Made by a program: the position numbers and the translations under genes | The notes under the pieces: model-generated | What the model was told of the DNA's origin: nothing | Databases searched by the model: none | The model's input: the letters and a program-made list of their open reading frames with translations, nothing else | Assembly (NCBI GenBank): GCA_023386315.1 | Contig: JAEWJZ010000010.1 | Coordinates: 411,825-475,824 of the forward strand | Origin: Bacillota bacterium | Lineage (GTDB): Bacteria; Bacillota; Clostridia; Lachnospirales; Lachnospiraceae | Direction: 5' to 3' | Length of the DNA: 64,000 bases | Part shown: piece by piece, positions 52,592 to 61,696 of the stretch | Layout of the letters: each line of letters starts with the position of its first letter | How positions within the stretch are numbered: the stretch's first letter is position 1

Positions 52592-52975
52592 TTATTTTTG
52601 TTTCATTCCAAAAGCAAGCCACCGTCCGTCTATATCTTCTAACACAAATTCCATATTATTATAATCTGTCATATTTAGAGGACGAACAATTTTAGCTCCT
52701 TTACTTATAAATTCACTTTGTAATCCTTCTTGATTGTCCGTAATAATATATGTATCTTCCCCATAACCGTACAGTTCCCTATTCGTTTAAACTTTATCGC
52801 TGTTTGCTTTAGTCAATACAATTTCCACGCAATCACGGTAAAGGCATATATGGGGTTCTTTTACATCTAAATATTTAACAATTCTAAATCCCATAATTTC
52901 ATTATAATATTCAGCGGTTTTTTCTATATTTGGTGTAGGTAACACTGCAAGTATTGAATAAAGTGTTTTTTCCAT
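52592..52975 (-). pseudogene. VOC (glyoxalase/bleomycin-resistance-like) protein interrupted by an in-frame stop
   Basis: The frame has 127 codons, normal for a single VOC protein, but codon 63 is TAA (52787-52789). Before it: LYSILAVLPTPNIEKTAEYYNEIMGF and CLYRDCVEIVL. After it, in the same frame: GYGEDTYIITDNQEG, GAKIVRPL and DGRWLAFGMKQK, the usual second half with the metal-binding Glu region (MEFVLEDIDG). A good ribosome site (AAAGGAGG) is kept. So this is a recent nonsense mutation, a sequencing error, or readthrough. Confidence 0.85.
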
Positions 52976-53008
52976 ACATAATCCTCCTTTTATAGCGGTT
53001 AATAATAT

Positions 53009-53329
53009 TTACTCCTTAAAGGGATTTTCGCCATCAGTTACCTCTTGTATAATCACAATCGGATCTGATATCAGGCCGTATTTGTCATCTTCTGGATAAG
53101 TAACAGCAATTGTCGGATTATCCCCTGCAAACGCAATCATGCTTTCCATAGAGTCCCATTTTGTGCACAGAAAAAAATGTGCATATTGACCCTGATCAAT
53201 TATTTTTAAATAGGCCCCCTGATTTCCTTTTGTAGCCAGCGTTTCTTTCACACCTGTTTCATTTTCATACTTTTCAAATTCATCTCTCATATTAATTGAA
53301 ACAATTCCATGCCATGTTCTTGAAATCAT
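53009..53329 (-). CDS. Antibiotic-biosynthesis-monooxygenase-like (ABM) small protein
   Basis: 106 residues, RBS AAAGGAG. Ferredoxin-like dimeric alpha-beta barrel pattern: WHGIVSINMRDEFEKYE, GAYLKIIDQGQYAHFFLCTKWDSMESMIAFAGD. This matches ABM/YdhR-like proteins in size and layout. Catalytic role unproven; related proteins include heme-degrading and quinol monooxygenases. In the acetyltransferase-rich run. Confidence 0.65.
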   Translation of the reverse strand: MISRTWHGIVSINMRDEFEKYENETGVKETLATKGNQGAYLKIIDQGQYAHFFLCTKWDSMESMIAFAGDNPTIAVTYPEDDKYGLISDPIVIIQEVTDGENPFKE

Positions 53330-53343
53330 AATTCGTATCTCCT

Positions 53344-53907
53344 TTATTCACCTTTTATTATCGCAGGCATAACAGATTTTGTATAAAATTCTGATCTGGT
53401 AATGGAATATACACTTGTCTTTATATTTTTTTCGTCTGCATATTCCTCACGCAATGACATACCCATTTTTTCAGCCACTTTCCTTGATGGAATATTTGTC
53501 CACTTTTGATACGAAAAAACTTCATCAAAATCGTTGTTCTCAAAAGCATATCTTAAACAAGCTTTTGCTGCCTGCGAAGCATATCCTTTGCGCCAATACC
53601 GCTTATCAATATGATAGCCGATTTCAGGAAACAAATTTCCATCACCATGGATATTCTGCATGGTAATACCGCAGTCACCAATGAACTGATTTGATTCCTT
53701 TAAAATAACTGCCCACAATCCAAAGCCATATTTGTCATAGTTACCAAGATTCCAGTCTATGCAGCTTTTTGTTTTATCCTCATCAAACGCCCTTGGATAG
53801 TATTGCATAGTTTCCTGATCCGATAATATATGATGCCATACCTCAAAATCATCCATTGTCAGCTCTCTTAATGCGAGCTGATCTGTTTCTATTATATAAT
53901 TTTTCAT
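53344..53907 (-). CDS. RimJ/RimL-type GNAT N-acetyltransferase
   Basis: 187 residues. LALRELTMDDFEVWHHILSD, FGLWAVILKESNQFIGDCGI, EIGYHIDKRYWRKGYASQAAKACLRYAF and VAEKMGM follow the Acetyltransf_3 family closely. Likely acetylates a ribosomal protein, amino acid or small molecule; specificity cannot be inferred. RBS AAAAGGA; 14 bases before the ABM-like gene. Confidence 0.9.
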   Translation of the reverse strand: MKNYIIETDQLALRELTMDDFEVWHHILSDQETMQYYPRAFDEDKTKSCIDWNLGNYDKYGFGLWAVILKESNQFIGDCGITMQNIHGDGNLFPEIGYHIDKRYWRKGYASQAAKACLRYAFENNDFDEVFSYQKWTNIPSRKVAEKMGMSLREEYADEKNIKTSVYSITRSEFYTKSVMPAIIKGE

Positions 53908-53937
53908 TGTTTTTTCCTTTTACGATTGGGTGGATAT

Positions 53938-54561
53938 CTAATTCAAATAAGTTTGTAACGATTCTGCCAGTTTTCCTATATGTATCCCATCTACAAAAGA
54001 GTGATGAACCTGAACGGAAAAGGGAAGTATCTTTTTTCCATCTCTGTCAAAATATTTTCCCCAATCAAACAATGGAGTGGCATTATCTTTTTTACCGGAG
54101 TTTGTATGTGAAATATGGGTATACGATACCCATGGCATTGGTGAAAACTGAAACACATCGTTACCCATCGGCCCTGTGAAATATTCCTTTTGGTTTGCAG
54201 CTTTCTGGGCTGCAACAGAATTATAACGTTCCAGTGTATCCTGCATCTCAACATTAACAACTTTAAATAACTCAGTATCTTTATCAAGATAGGTAAAAGC
54301 TGTGTTAATTCTGTTATAAAGCACAATCTGACCATTGAGAAAACGATAACGGAATTCCTCAATATCATTTGCACATTTTGAAACGATAAAGATAAGGGAA
54401 AATGTAAAGGAAAGCTTTTCTGCCCGAACCTTCGCCAGAAAATTTGTAACATCCAATTCAAAGGTTACACAATAAGAAGGTTCTATACTGTTTCTGAATA
54501 TTTGACAGTGTAAAGCTCTCTTCCAATTGTTTTCATCAATTATCTTATATGGATACTCCAT
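53938..54561 (-). CDS. Chloramphenicol-acetyltransferase-like (CatA family) protein
   Basis: 207 residues from MEYPYKIID behind AGAGGTACAG, about the CAT size. Catalytic motif VQVHHSFVDGIHIG contains HHxxxDG with the active His; SPMPWVSYTHISH and the substrate segment TFELDVTNFL match the family. It may acetylate chloramphenicol or another alcohol, but many chromosomal CAT-like proteins do not confer resistance. Its start overlaps the end of no gene; it follows the HAD gene after 25 bases. Confidence 0.85.
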   Translation of the reverse strand: MEYPYKIIDENNWKRALHCQIFRNSIEPSYCVTFELDVTNFLAKVRAEKLSFTFSLIFIVSKCANDIEEFRYRFLNGQIVLYNRINTAFTYLDKDTELFKVVNVEMQDTLERYNSVAAQKAANQKEYFTGPMGNDVFQFSPMPWVSYTHISHTNSGKKDNATPLFDWGKYFDRDGKKILPFSVQVHHSFVDGIHIGKLAESLQTYLN

Positions 54562-54586
54562 GATATCTGTACCTCTTTCTTTATAT

Positions 54587-55759
54587 TTATTTCTCAATTT
54601 CCACCTTTACTTTTTTTGCATTTTCTGAATAGTTTTGGGTACCCATAAGCACATTTTGATAAAATAGTTTTACATCTAAATCACCCAATACGTAAAATAC
54701 CTGACTATTCTCAACTGCAATTTTAAATAACAGCTCTTTTTCATCTGGTGTCCAATTCTTAAAGCGATTGAGTTCTTTTATTGTGGAATGTGTCGTTGCA
54801 AAATTCCCACTGCCTTCCAGCGCAATTAATAAATCAGTTTTTTTACGGCCTTCCTCGCTGTTTTGTTTATCAGCTTCAAAATTCTCCTTTTTACATTGGT
54901 AAAAAAATTCTTCTAAAGCCTCATTGGCAGCCGTCCGGTTTATAATTGATTTCACCAGATTATCCAATTGTGTTCCTTCAGAATAATCAGCCGGAGCATA
55001 ATATTTTATCCTGCCATCATGCATCATTTTATAAACTTTAGATTTATCATTTGTTGCAGCATTATATACACCAATTGAATGTCCGCCATATGAATTCACA
55101 AGTTTCATACAAGGAATATCTGTATCACTGTCACCTATGTATACCATATTGCGAAATGGTACCCGCATTTCTTCGGGAGCAAAAGAATCATTAACCCCCT
55201 GATCATTAATGTCCAGAATTCCTTTTTCAATTCGGAATAAAAATTGCGTCTTATTTGTATAGTTTACGACCTGTGCCGGCCATTTCGCAACGCCGGTTCT
55301 GGGATCGTAGTAAAAGGAACTTGCGTATATTTTTTTGAAAACCCCCTTCCTGGCGACAGATGTTCCCTCGATCATCTCTTTCAATCCGGAAGAAATAATG
55401 TAATGTTCAACGATAACGCCATGGTCAGTCCCATATTCACATATTCTTTCAAACCAGTCCCCTACACCAGGGAACAAATTGACCTTTGCACCATAGTCTT
55501 CTAAAGTCTTTTTTTTGAAGATTAAATTTCCCTCTGCCTCCTGAACCATTTTGTACATATACGCCAGATTCTGATCCATCTCGTTGTTCTCGGCCAATTC
55601 ATTGGATTCAGTCCAAAAATCTCCCACGTCATAGCCTACTGACTGAATATAGCCTTGCGCCTGCATATCATCTGGCGATAAGGTTTTGTCAAAATCGTAG
55701 CAGATGGCCAGTACTGGTTTCTTTTCTTTACTTTCCCGTTTAAATTCTTTTTTACTCAT
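54587..55759 (-). CDS. HAD-superfamily hydrolase
   Basis: 390 residues. HAD motif I ICYDFDKTLSPDD with both Asp, motif II IISSGLKEMI, motif III with the Lys around SVARKGVFKKI, motif IV MVYIGDSDTDIPCM. A long helical C-terminal tail of about 130 residues is unusual. Phosphatase of unknown substrate; first gene of the minus-strand run toward the CAT-like gene. RBS AGGGTGAGG. Confidence 0.85.
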   Translation of the reverse strand: MSKKEFKRESKEKKPVLAICYDFDKTLSPDDMQAQGYIQSVGYDVGDFWTESNELAENNEMDQNLAYMYKMVQEAEGNLIFKKKTLEDYGAKVNLFPGVGDWFERICEYGTDHGVIVEHYIISSGLKEMIEGTSVARKGVFKKIYASSFYYDPRTGVAKWPAQVVNYTNKTQFLFRIEKGILDINDQGVNDSFAPEEMRVPFRNMVYIGDSDTDIPCMKLVNSYGGHSIGVYNAATNDKSKVYKMMHDGRIKYYAPADYSEGTQLDNLVKSIINRTAANEALEEFFYQCKKENFEADKQNSEEGRKKTDLLIALEGSGNFATTHSTIKELNRFKNWTPDEKELLFKIAVENSQVFYVLGDLDVKLFYQNVLMGTQNYSENAKKVKVEIEK

Positions 55760-56024
55760 AAATAATACCTCACCCTTTTATTTAATATATACCTGTATCC
55801 AATATAAATAATATGCATTTCTTTCATATTGATCGCTTACTGAATGAAACAGACCATATGGAATTTGACTGCCACGAGTTAGATCTCTCCCTGCATCATT
55901 ATAACACATATACCACAGGATTCGCACTCAGAAACCGATTGGTTAAAAAAATGCCCCTGGCGGCGAATTCCTTGTTTACAGGGGATAATCGTCACACCAC
56001 AGCTAATTTCAGAATATACTTCTA
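55760..56024. other. Intergenic region between HAD and TetR units
   Basis: No gene is believable here; together with the tetR promoter and leader the gene-free stretch is about 340 bases. On the minus strand a CCCCTG/CAGGGG hairpin followed by CATTTTTTT (55945-55985) may be a terminator or an attenuator in a long HAD leader, and a TATAAT box lies at about 55893-55898. Otherwise nothing recognised. Confidence 0.4.
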
Positions 56025-56053
56025 TTGACAACCGACCGATGGTCGCTTATAAT
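56025..56053 (+). promoter_or_regulatory. Consensus promoter with internal TetR-type operator
   Basis: TTGACA, 17 bases, TATAAT: both boxes perfect. The spacer contains the palindrome CGACCGATGGTCG (56033-56045), a typical site for the TetR protein encoded next, giving tight autorepression. Confidence 0.8.
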
Positions 56054-56096
56054 TAAACCAGGAAGCGAATACTGGTCGATACTGGAGGTGCCATTT

Positions 56097-56690
56097 ATGC
56101 CAAAGGGATTTACATTAACAGCAGAACAGCAGACGGAACGCCGCCTTGACATCATGAAAGTGGCGCTGAGTCTCTTTCAGGTCAAGGGAATCGAGAAAAC
56201 GTCAATGAGAGAAATTGCTGATCTGGCAGGGTTGGGGAAATCAAGTCTTTATGATTTCTTTCAATCAAAAGATGAAATTGTCATTTATGCGATTGAAGCT
56301 CAGGTAAATAATGCAATCACAACGGTACAAAAGATTATCAATGCAAATCTTCCCCCGGAGCAGTCCCTAAGGGAAATTATGAAGATTAATCTTGCTTATT
56401 CAAAAGAAAATAACATCTTATTTATGTGGCTGGCGACAAAAGCTTATTTTCTGGATGAGGATTACCAGGAACGGATTAAAAAAGTACGACATACTTATCA
56501 GAATATTGTACAGTCGGTGATTGAACAAGGGATTAAGGATGGATTATTTCGGGTTACAGATGCAGAACTGGCATCACGGCTGCTGATTAATTCAATGCTT
56601 TCTATCACATATACATCCCATTCATCTCATAGTATGGAAGATATGCTCAATGAAGCAGTCAATATCTTTTTACACGGAATTACTCTTTAA
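56097..56690 (+). CDS. TetR/AcrR-family transcriptional regulator
   Basis: 197 residues from MPKGFTLTAEQ behind GGAGGTGCC; an ATG at 56025 falls on the promoter. HTH TSMREIADLAGLGKSSLYDFFQSKDEIV at residues about 30-60, followed by a helical ligand domain. First gene of an operon with the PEP-utilising enzyme (15 bases on) and an MFS exporter; likely represses all three and is released by the drug or metabolite they handle. Confidence 0.92.
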   Translation: MPKGFTLTAEQQTERRLDIMKVALSLFQVKGIEKTSMREIADLAGLGKSSLYDFFQSKDEIVIYAIEAQVNNAITTVQKIINANLPPEQSLREIMKINLAYSKENNILFMWLATKAYFLDEDYQERIKKVRHTYQNIVQSVIEQGIKDGLFRVTDAELASRLLINSMLSITYTSHSSHSMEDMLNEAVNIFLHGITL

Positions 56691-56705
56691 AAGGAGGTAT
56701 CTGAT

Positions 56706-59279
56706 ATGAATTATATTTTATCAATGAAGCATCACCAGGCAACACTTGAAAACGTAGGCGGCAAGGGTATGTCCCTGTCGAAAATGCTGGCAGCCGGATT
56801 ACCAGTTCCAGATGGCTTTCATGTTACTACTGAGGCCTACCGGCTCTTTGTTAATACAAATGAAATCCAGCCACAGATTATCGACGCGTTAGATGGACTT
56901 GACCCGGGTAATACGGCAAAGTTGGAAGCAGCATCCCTGCAGATCAGCAACATATTTACAAAAGGTGTAATAACTGACGAACTAAAAAAGGAAATTACCG
57001 CCGCCTATCAAAAGCTGGGCAATGTACCGGTTGCCGTACGGTCATCGGCTACTGCCGAAGATTTACCCGGCGCTTCCTTTGCCGGACAGCAGGATACTTA
57101 CTTAAATATTCAGGGTGAAAGTGAAGTCCTTACTGCCGTAAAACGCTGCTGGGCCTCTTTATGGACTGCTCGTGCGATCTCCTATCGTTTGATCAACCAT
57201 ATTGACCAGGCAACGGTAGCACTTGCCGTCACCGTTCAAAAACTGGTTTTTTCAGATGCTGCAGGAGTTTTATTTACTGTCAATCCAGTAAACGGAGATC
57301 GGGATGAAATGCTCATTAATGCCGCCTGGGGACTTGGCGAAGCGGTAGTATCAAGCCTGGTCACCCCTGATACCATTGTTGTTTCCAAGACTTCAGAGAA
57401 AATCTCCTCATATGAGACCGCCGACAAACAACTAATGACAATCCGTACCGAAAAAGGGACAGAGGAAGTGCCAGTTTCCGATTCGATGCGTCAGAAACCG
57501 GCTCTCACCGAAAATCAGGTCGAGGTATTGACAAAACTTGGAAAAACAATCGAACAATACTATCAGATGCCAATGGATGTGGAATGGGCTTTGGAAAAGA
57601 ATCAGATGTATATCGTTCAGGCCCGTCCGATCACAGTTCTGCCTCCCCAATGGAAACCTCTCGAAAAAGGAGTAATCTACACCAAAGGCAGTCTGGCGGA
57701 ACATCTGCCCAGTCCCGTTACTCCTTTATTTGCAACTCTGGGAATGGATCTGATTAATCAGGCGACACATATTCTATGGAACCATATGTTTGAAGATGGC
57801 GTCCAAAAGTTGTGGCCCGAACATGGCGCATACGTCACGATTAATGGATATACCTATATGTCCTGCAGATTTAAGCCATTTCTTCTGATTACAAAATCTT
57901 TTTCCCCAAAATCCATTCGCCGTACCTATCAAAAGAGTGTAGAAAGATCTAATAAAGCACAAAAGGAATTCGCTGCAGTTGTTACGGAATGGGAAAGCAA
58001 ACCTATGGAATCAATGAGCGCAGAACAACTTCTCAATGGGGTCCGAACCGTATTTGGAGCGGCCTGTACCTACTTTACAAAAATTCAGCTCTGCTTGCCT
58101 GCAGCACTTACAAGTGAGACCCTGTTAACAAAATTATTTAAAGGTACTGCTGCCAAAGCTGGCGTACCGGATATTTCAGTACTTTTACTGGGAATGGACA
58201 CAATTGCTTTGCAGTCAGAGAAATCGTTATATAAAATAGGCAAGTGGGTCTCCCAATACCCGGATTTAAGCAACTATCTCAGAATTACTTCGGCTGCTGA
58301 TATCAGCAGGCAGTTCACATCCGCGGTCCCGCCTTCCATGATCTCCGATGAACTGTGGACGCAATGGAAAAAACAGATCCAGCTTCATTTTGTAAATTAT
58401 GGCCGTACCGCCTATGAATTTGATTTTTCCAATCCCACACCTCAGGAAGTTCTCACTCCGACCTTCGAATCAATTAAATCCTTCGCAACCGGCCAGGGAG
58501 AAAGTCCGTTAACGCGTCAGGCTGAGGCTAAAAAAAGACGTGTTGAGGCTGCAAAAGCAATATCCAATCAGCTTAACGGTCCCAGAAAAAAGCTGTTCTT
58601 AAAACTGCTTGGTTGGGCACAGAAAACCGCACCTATGAGAGAGGACGTTATTTTCTCAATGGGAATGGGGCATCCGGTGATTCGCATAATGCTGAATGAG
58701 GTTGCACAGCGGCTTATTAAAAAAGGAGCGCTTTCACAGCCTGATGAAATATACTGGCTCAATGAGACGGAATTGTCAGATCTGGTTAATAGGCTTGACC
58801 GGAGGGAGACGCTTCAGAATATGACCGGAACAATTCCCGGACGCCGGGAAGAATGGAAAAAGAACCAGAGTTATACTTCTCCGCCAGAGATCCCGGAAAA
58901 GAAAAAGAAAAATGCTCACAGTAACCCGGAAAAACCAGAAATAATTAATGGCAATACGGTTCTTTATGGAATCGGCACGAGTTTCGGGACAGTGACGGCT
59001 CCAGCCTGCGTTCTGTACGGTCCGGCCGATTTTGAGAAATTCAATACCGGAGATATTTTGATTGCAGTAACTACCACTCCCGCATGGACGCCGTTATTTG
59101 CTTCAGCCAGTGCTGTTGTAACCGATATTGGAGGTCCACTAAGCCACTCCAGTATTGTCGCCCGGGAGTATGGCATACCAGCGGTTATGGCAACTCACTC
59201 CGCAACCAGAAAGATTCAGACCGGACAAATCATTACCGTAGATGGTAAAACAGGGACGGTGATGATTCATGAAAAATAA
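56706..59279 (+). CDS. PEP-synthase-like / rifampicin-phosphotransferase-like enzyme
   Basis: 857 residues, matching the length of rifampicin phosphotransferase (Rph) and longer than PEP synthase. The N-terminal ATP-grasp domain has NVGGKGMSLSKMLAAGLPVP and VRSSATAEDLPGASFAGQ, and closes with VEWALEKNQMYIVQARPI. A middle helical domain (about 320-740) corresponds to the substrate domain of Rph. The C-terminal phosphohistidine domain has GGPLSHSSIVAREYGIPAV. Rph phosphorylates rifampicin with ATP. Context (TetR plus exporter) favours detoxification over central metabolism, but the substrate is not shown by sequence. RBS AAAAGGAGG. Confidence 0.83.
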   Translation: MNYILSMKHHQATLENVGGKGMSLSKMLAAGLPVPDGFHVTTEAYRLFVNTNEIQPQIIDALDGLDPGNTAKLEAASLQISNIFTKGVITDELKKEITAAYQKLGNVPVAVRSSATAEDLPGASFAGQQDTYLNIQGESEVLTAVKRCWASLWTARAISYRLINHIDQATVALAVTVQKLVFSDAAGVLFTVNPVNGDRDEMLINAAWGLGEAVVSSLVTPDTIVVSKTSEKISSYETADKQLMTIRTEKGTEEVPVSDSMRQKPALTENQVEVLTKLGKTIEQYYQMPMDVEWALEKNQMYIVQARPITVLPPQWKPLEKGVIYTKGSLAEHLPSPVTPLFATLGMDLINQATHILWNHMFEDGVQKLWPEHGAYVTINGYTYMSCRFKPFLLITKSFSPKSIRRTYQKSVERSNKAQKEFAAVVTEWESKPMESMSAEQLLNGVRTVFGAACTYFTKIQLCLPAALTSETLLTKLFKGTAAKAGVPDISVLLLGMDTIALQSEKSLYKIGKWVSQYPDLSNYLRITSAADISRQFTSAVPPSMISDELWTQWKKQIQLHFVNYGRTAYEFDFSNPTPQEVLTPTFESIKSFATGQGESPLTRQAEAKKRRVEAAKAISNQLNGPRKKLFLKLLGWAQKTAPMREDVIFSMGMGHPVIRIMLNEVAQRLIKKGALSQPDEIYWLNETELSDLVNRLDRRETLQNMTGTIPGRREEWKKNQSYTSPPEIPEKKKKNAHSNPEKPEIINGNTVLYGIGTSFGTVTAPACVLYGPADFEKFNTGDILIAVTTTPAWTPLFASASAVVTDIGGPLSHSSIVAREYGIPAVMATHSATRKIQTGQIITVDGKTGTVMIHEK

Positions 59280-60447
59280 ATCCATCCTCATCCTTTATCT
59301 GGTATGCTTTGTCGTATCGCTTGGCTATAGCCTGGTTCTGCCAGTCATGCCTTACTATATGGAAAGTTTTGGTGCCGGTGGCAGGGAGCTGGGATGGCTG
59401 ACAGCCATTTACGCGCTGATGCAGACAATCTGCGCCCCATTCTGGGGCGCTCTATCAGATCGAATCGGCAGAAAACCGGTTTTAAGCATCGGTATGCTGG
59501 GATACGCAGTCAGTTTGTTTCTATTTGGTTTAGCCTCTTCAATCGAAACACTTTTTATCGCCCGGGGGCTGTCTGGAATACTTTCCTCCGCATCAGCAGC
59601 AGCAGCGATGGCATATGTGGGAGATTCTGTTTCAAATGAAGAACGGAGCAGGAATATGGGGCAGCTGGGTGCGGCAATGAGTGTCGGAGCCGTGATTGGG
59701 CCTGTTCTCGGGGGTACTCTGGCGAATTTTACAATTACTCTGCCTTTTTTTACCGGTGCAGCTATCTCTTTCGTTGCTTTTATTTTAATCCTTACAATTC
59801 TTCCCGAATCTTTGACCCGTTCAAATACTTCCAGAAGCATAAAATTCTCTTTTATGCTGAATACACTCCTCGGACCTGCAAAAACAATATTGATATTAAT
59901 CTTTCTATCACGTTTGTGCCAAACTGGTTTCCAAGGTATCATTGGCTTATATTTGGTTGATAAATTCAGACTGAGCACACAGCAAATCGGTTTTGTCTGG
60001 ATGGTACTGGCTGTCTCCTTAGTTTTATCACAGGGAATTTTAACCGGTTTTCTGGCAAAAATTTTTAAAGACAGTAAACTGATCTTAATCGGGTTGACAG
60101 GGGGTGGCGTATTCATCCTTGCAATGATGCTGTCGACAGGATTTTTCAGTGCAATTTTTATTTTAGTCATGTTGGCCGTTTCAATCGCACTAACCGTACC
60201 AACGCTAAATGCAAGTCTTTCCACAAAAGCAGAAAAAAATAAAGGAACGATTATGGGAATAGGAACCACCGTCGGAAATCTGAGTAAAGTAGTCGGTCCG
60301 CTGCTTTTTGGATATTTATATGAAGTTAATATAGAGTTGCCTTAGACAATCGGTGGATCTATCTTTTTCTTAGCTGCTATAATATGTTTTTTATCAATTA
60401 GAAAAGGGGCAAAAATGCACTCGTCTGAGCGTCCTGCCTCTGGGTGA
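59269..60447 (+). pseudogene. MFS drug exporter interrupted by an in-frame TAG
   Basis: MFS family of the tetracycline/multidrug type: LVCFVVSLGYSLVLPVMPYY, GALSDRIGRKPVLSIGMLG and GAVIGPVLGGTLANFTI (motif C of exporters). The frame stops at TAG (60343-60345) in the loop before helix 12. The same frame then continues TIGGSIFFLAAIICFLSIRK, a perfect twelfth helix, to TGA at 60445. So a single nonsense codon splits a normal 391-residue protein. The 358-residue product may still fold partly. Start overlaps the Rph-like gene by 11 bases. Confidence 0.8.
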
Positions 60448-60450
60448 ACG

Positions 60451-60485
60451 AAAAAAAAGGGGTTGCCGGTGTGACAGCCCCTTTT
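60451..60485. terminator. Bidirectional terminator
   Basis: AAAAGGGGTTG / CAGCCCCTTTT with T runs on both sides. Serves the exporter gene and the convergent thioester-reductase gene. Confidence 0.75.
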
Positions 60486-60491
60486 ATTGTT

Positions 60492-61658
60492 TTAAATTAA
60501 ATGATTCCGGTCGATATATTGCTTAAATGCATGGACAAGTATTTGCAGGCTAAAGTCAAGCTGCTGCGGTGATTCCAAAGCGGAACTGAAGTTTTTATTG
60601 TCAAATGATGAGGATTTAAATGGCATTTGGTGCAGCAGCATCATTTTCAGCGGGATCATACTGCGATCCTGCTGATTGCTCAGATAATCAGCCGCATGTG
60701 TCTGCCACTGGGGCAATTTTAAATAGTTTAATTGAAAGCCTTCATTCCGAAACGCTTCAAAAATATCCCGCCAGGTTATTTTTTGCAGACCAGTTGCCGT
60801 ATAATAGCGGCAGCCTTCCGTTTTTTCCCGAAGCGAGATGGCCGCAATCGACCGTGCTAAACAGTCGACCGGAATCATTGGAAATTCTGCGTCAATATCA
60901 GGGGCAAATCCCATTTGAAGGCAGATTTTTAAGATGTACCAGAAAAAATCTTTTTGCCCCAAATATCCTGTATCAAAACTACCGCAAACGTATGGGAGGC
61001 GGTATAATTCTACTGCAAACCCTCTGCCTCCGGCGGCTTGCAATAATTTATCAGCCACCCATTTTGTCTTACCATAGCTGTTAACAGTATCGATTCGGTC
61101 CGCTGAATAATCTTCAGGAATAACCAGGTTTGGATCCGTTTTCGACAGATTGAACACATTTATGACCGAAGAGTAAATCAGCCGTTTCTTTTTCTGTGCA
61201 GATGCAAGCTTTAACAATTCTATGACCGGAAGTACATTATATGGATATAATATCTGATAGGACATAAGCAAGTTAATATAAGATCCGAAGTGATAGATAT
61301 AATCCACACTTTCTTCTAACATCCTCCAGCAGTCTTCTGATAAGCCCAGCCTCTCTTTACAAAGATCCCCAGTCAACGGAGCGATTCTGCGGCTATAGCT
61401 GTCACTCCACAAGTGAAACTTATTCATTTGATCTTTTACTTTCTTCCATGCAGTAATATTATCTTTAGCACGAACCAGTACCATTATGTCCGCATCGGTT
61501 GTATCCAGCAATTCCTTCAAAAGGTAACAACCGATAAAGCCGGTCACTCCTGTCATAAATATTTTAGCAGGCGGATTACGATAATCTGATAAACTTTGCG
61601 GCATCACAATCTGCGGATCCAGTACACAGTCACTATACCATGGTTTGGGTGTTTGCAT
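60492..61658 (-). CDS. Thioester-reductase-domain SDR protein
   Basis: 388 residues from MQTPKPWYSD behind AAAGGAGG; the longer frame overlaps the FabH-like gene. NAD_binding_4 family: cofactor motif MTGVTGFIGCYLLKELL, LTGDLCKERLGLS, IYSSVINVF (Ser), SYGKTKWVADKLL (Tyr/Lys) and LPYVCGSF. Such domains release carrier- or CoA-bound acyl chains as aldehyde or alcohol in NRPS/PKS systems and carboxylate reductases. Here it stands alone beside two FabH-like proteins, suggesting it reduces an acyl thioester made by that pathway. Confidence 0.82.
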   Translation of the reverse strand: MQTPKPWYSDCVLDPQIVMPQSLSDYRNPPAKIFMTGVTGFIGCYLLKELLDTTDADIMVLVRAKDNITAWKKVKDQMNKFHLWSDSYSRRIAPLTGDLCKERLGLSEDCWRMLEESVDYIYHFGSYINLLMSYQILYPYNVLPVIELLKLASAQKKKRLIYSSVINVFNLSKTDPNLVIPEDYSADRIDTVNSYGKTKWVADKLLQAAGGRGFAVELYRLPYVCGSFDTGYLGQKDFFWYILKICLQMGFAPDIDAEFPMIPVDCLARSIAAISLREKTEGCRYYTATGLQKITWRDIFEAFRNEGFQLNYLKLPQWQTHAADYLSNQQDRSMIPLKMMLLHQMPFKSSSFDNKNFSSALESPQQLDFSLQILVHAFKQYIDRNHLI

Positions 61659-61696
61659 TCTGTTTGTACCTCCTTTAGGGTGAATGGACCAGCCGT

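Noticed and set aside
55813..56028. 71-codon plus-strand frame before tetR
   Set aside because: No ribosome site; runs into the tetR promoter and contains a hairpin with a T run on the other strand.
59409..60269. 286-codon open frame on the minus strand
   Set aside because: Lies wholly antisense to the MFS gene, with Ile/Lys/Pro-heavy composition and no ribosome site or family resemblance.
52592..60447. Stop-codon reassignment explaining both interrupted genes
   Set aside because: The two lesions use different stops (TAA and TAG), and the other genes in the window end normally at TAA, TAG and TGA.
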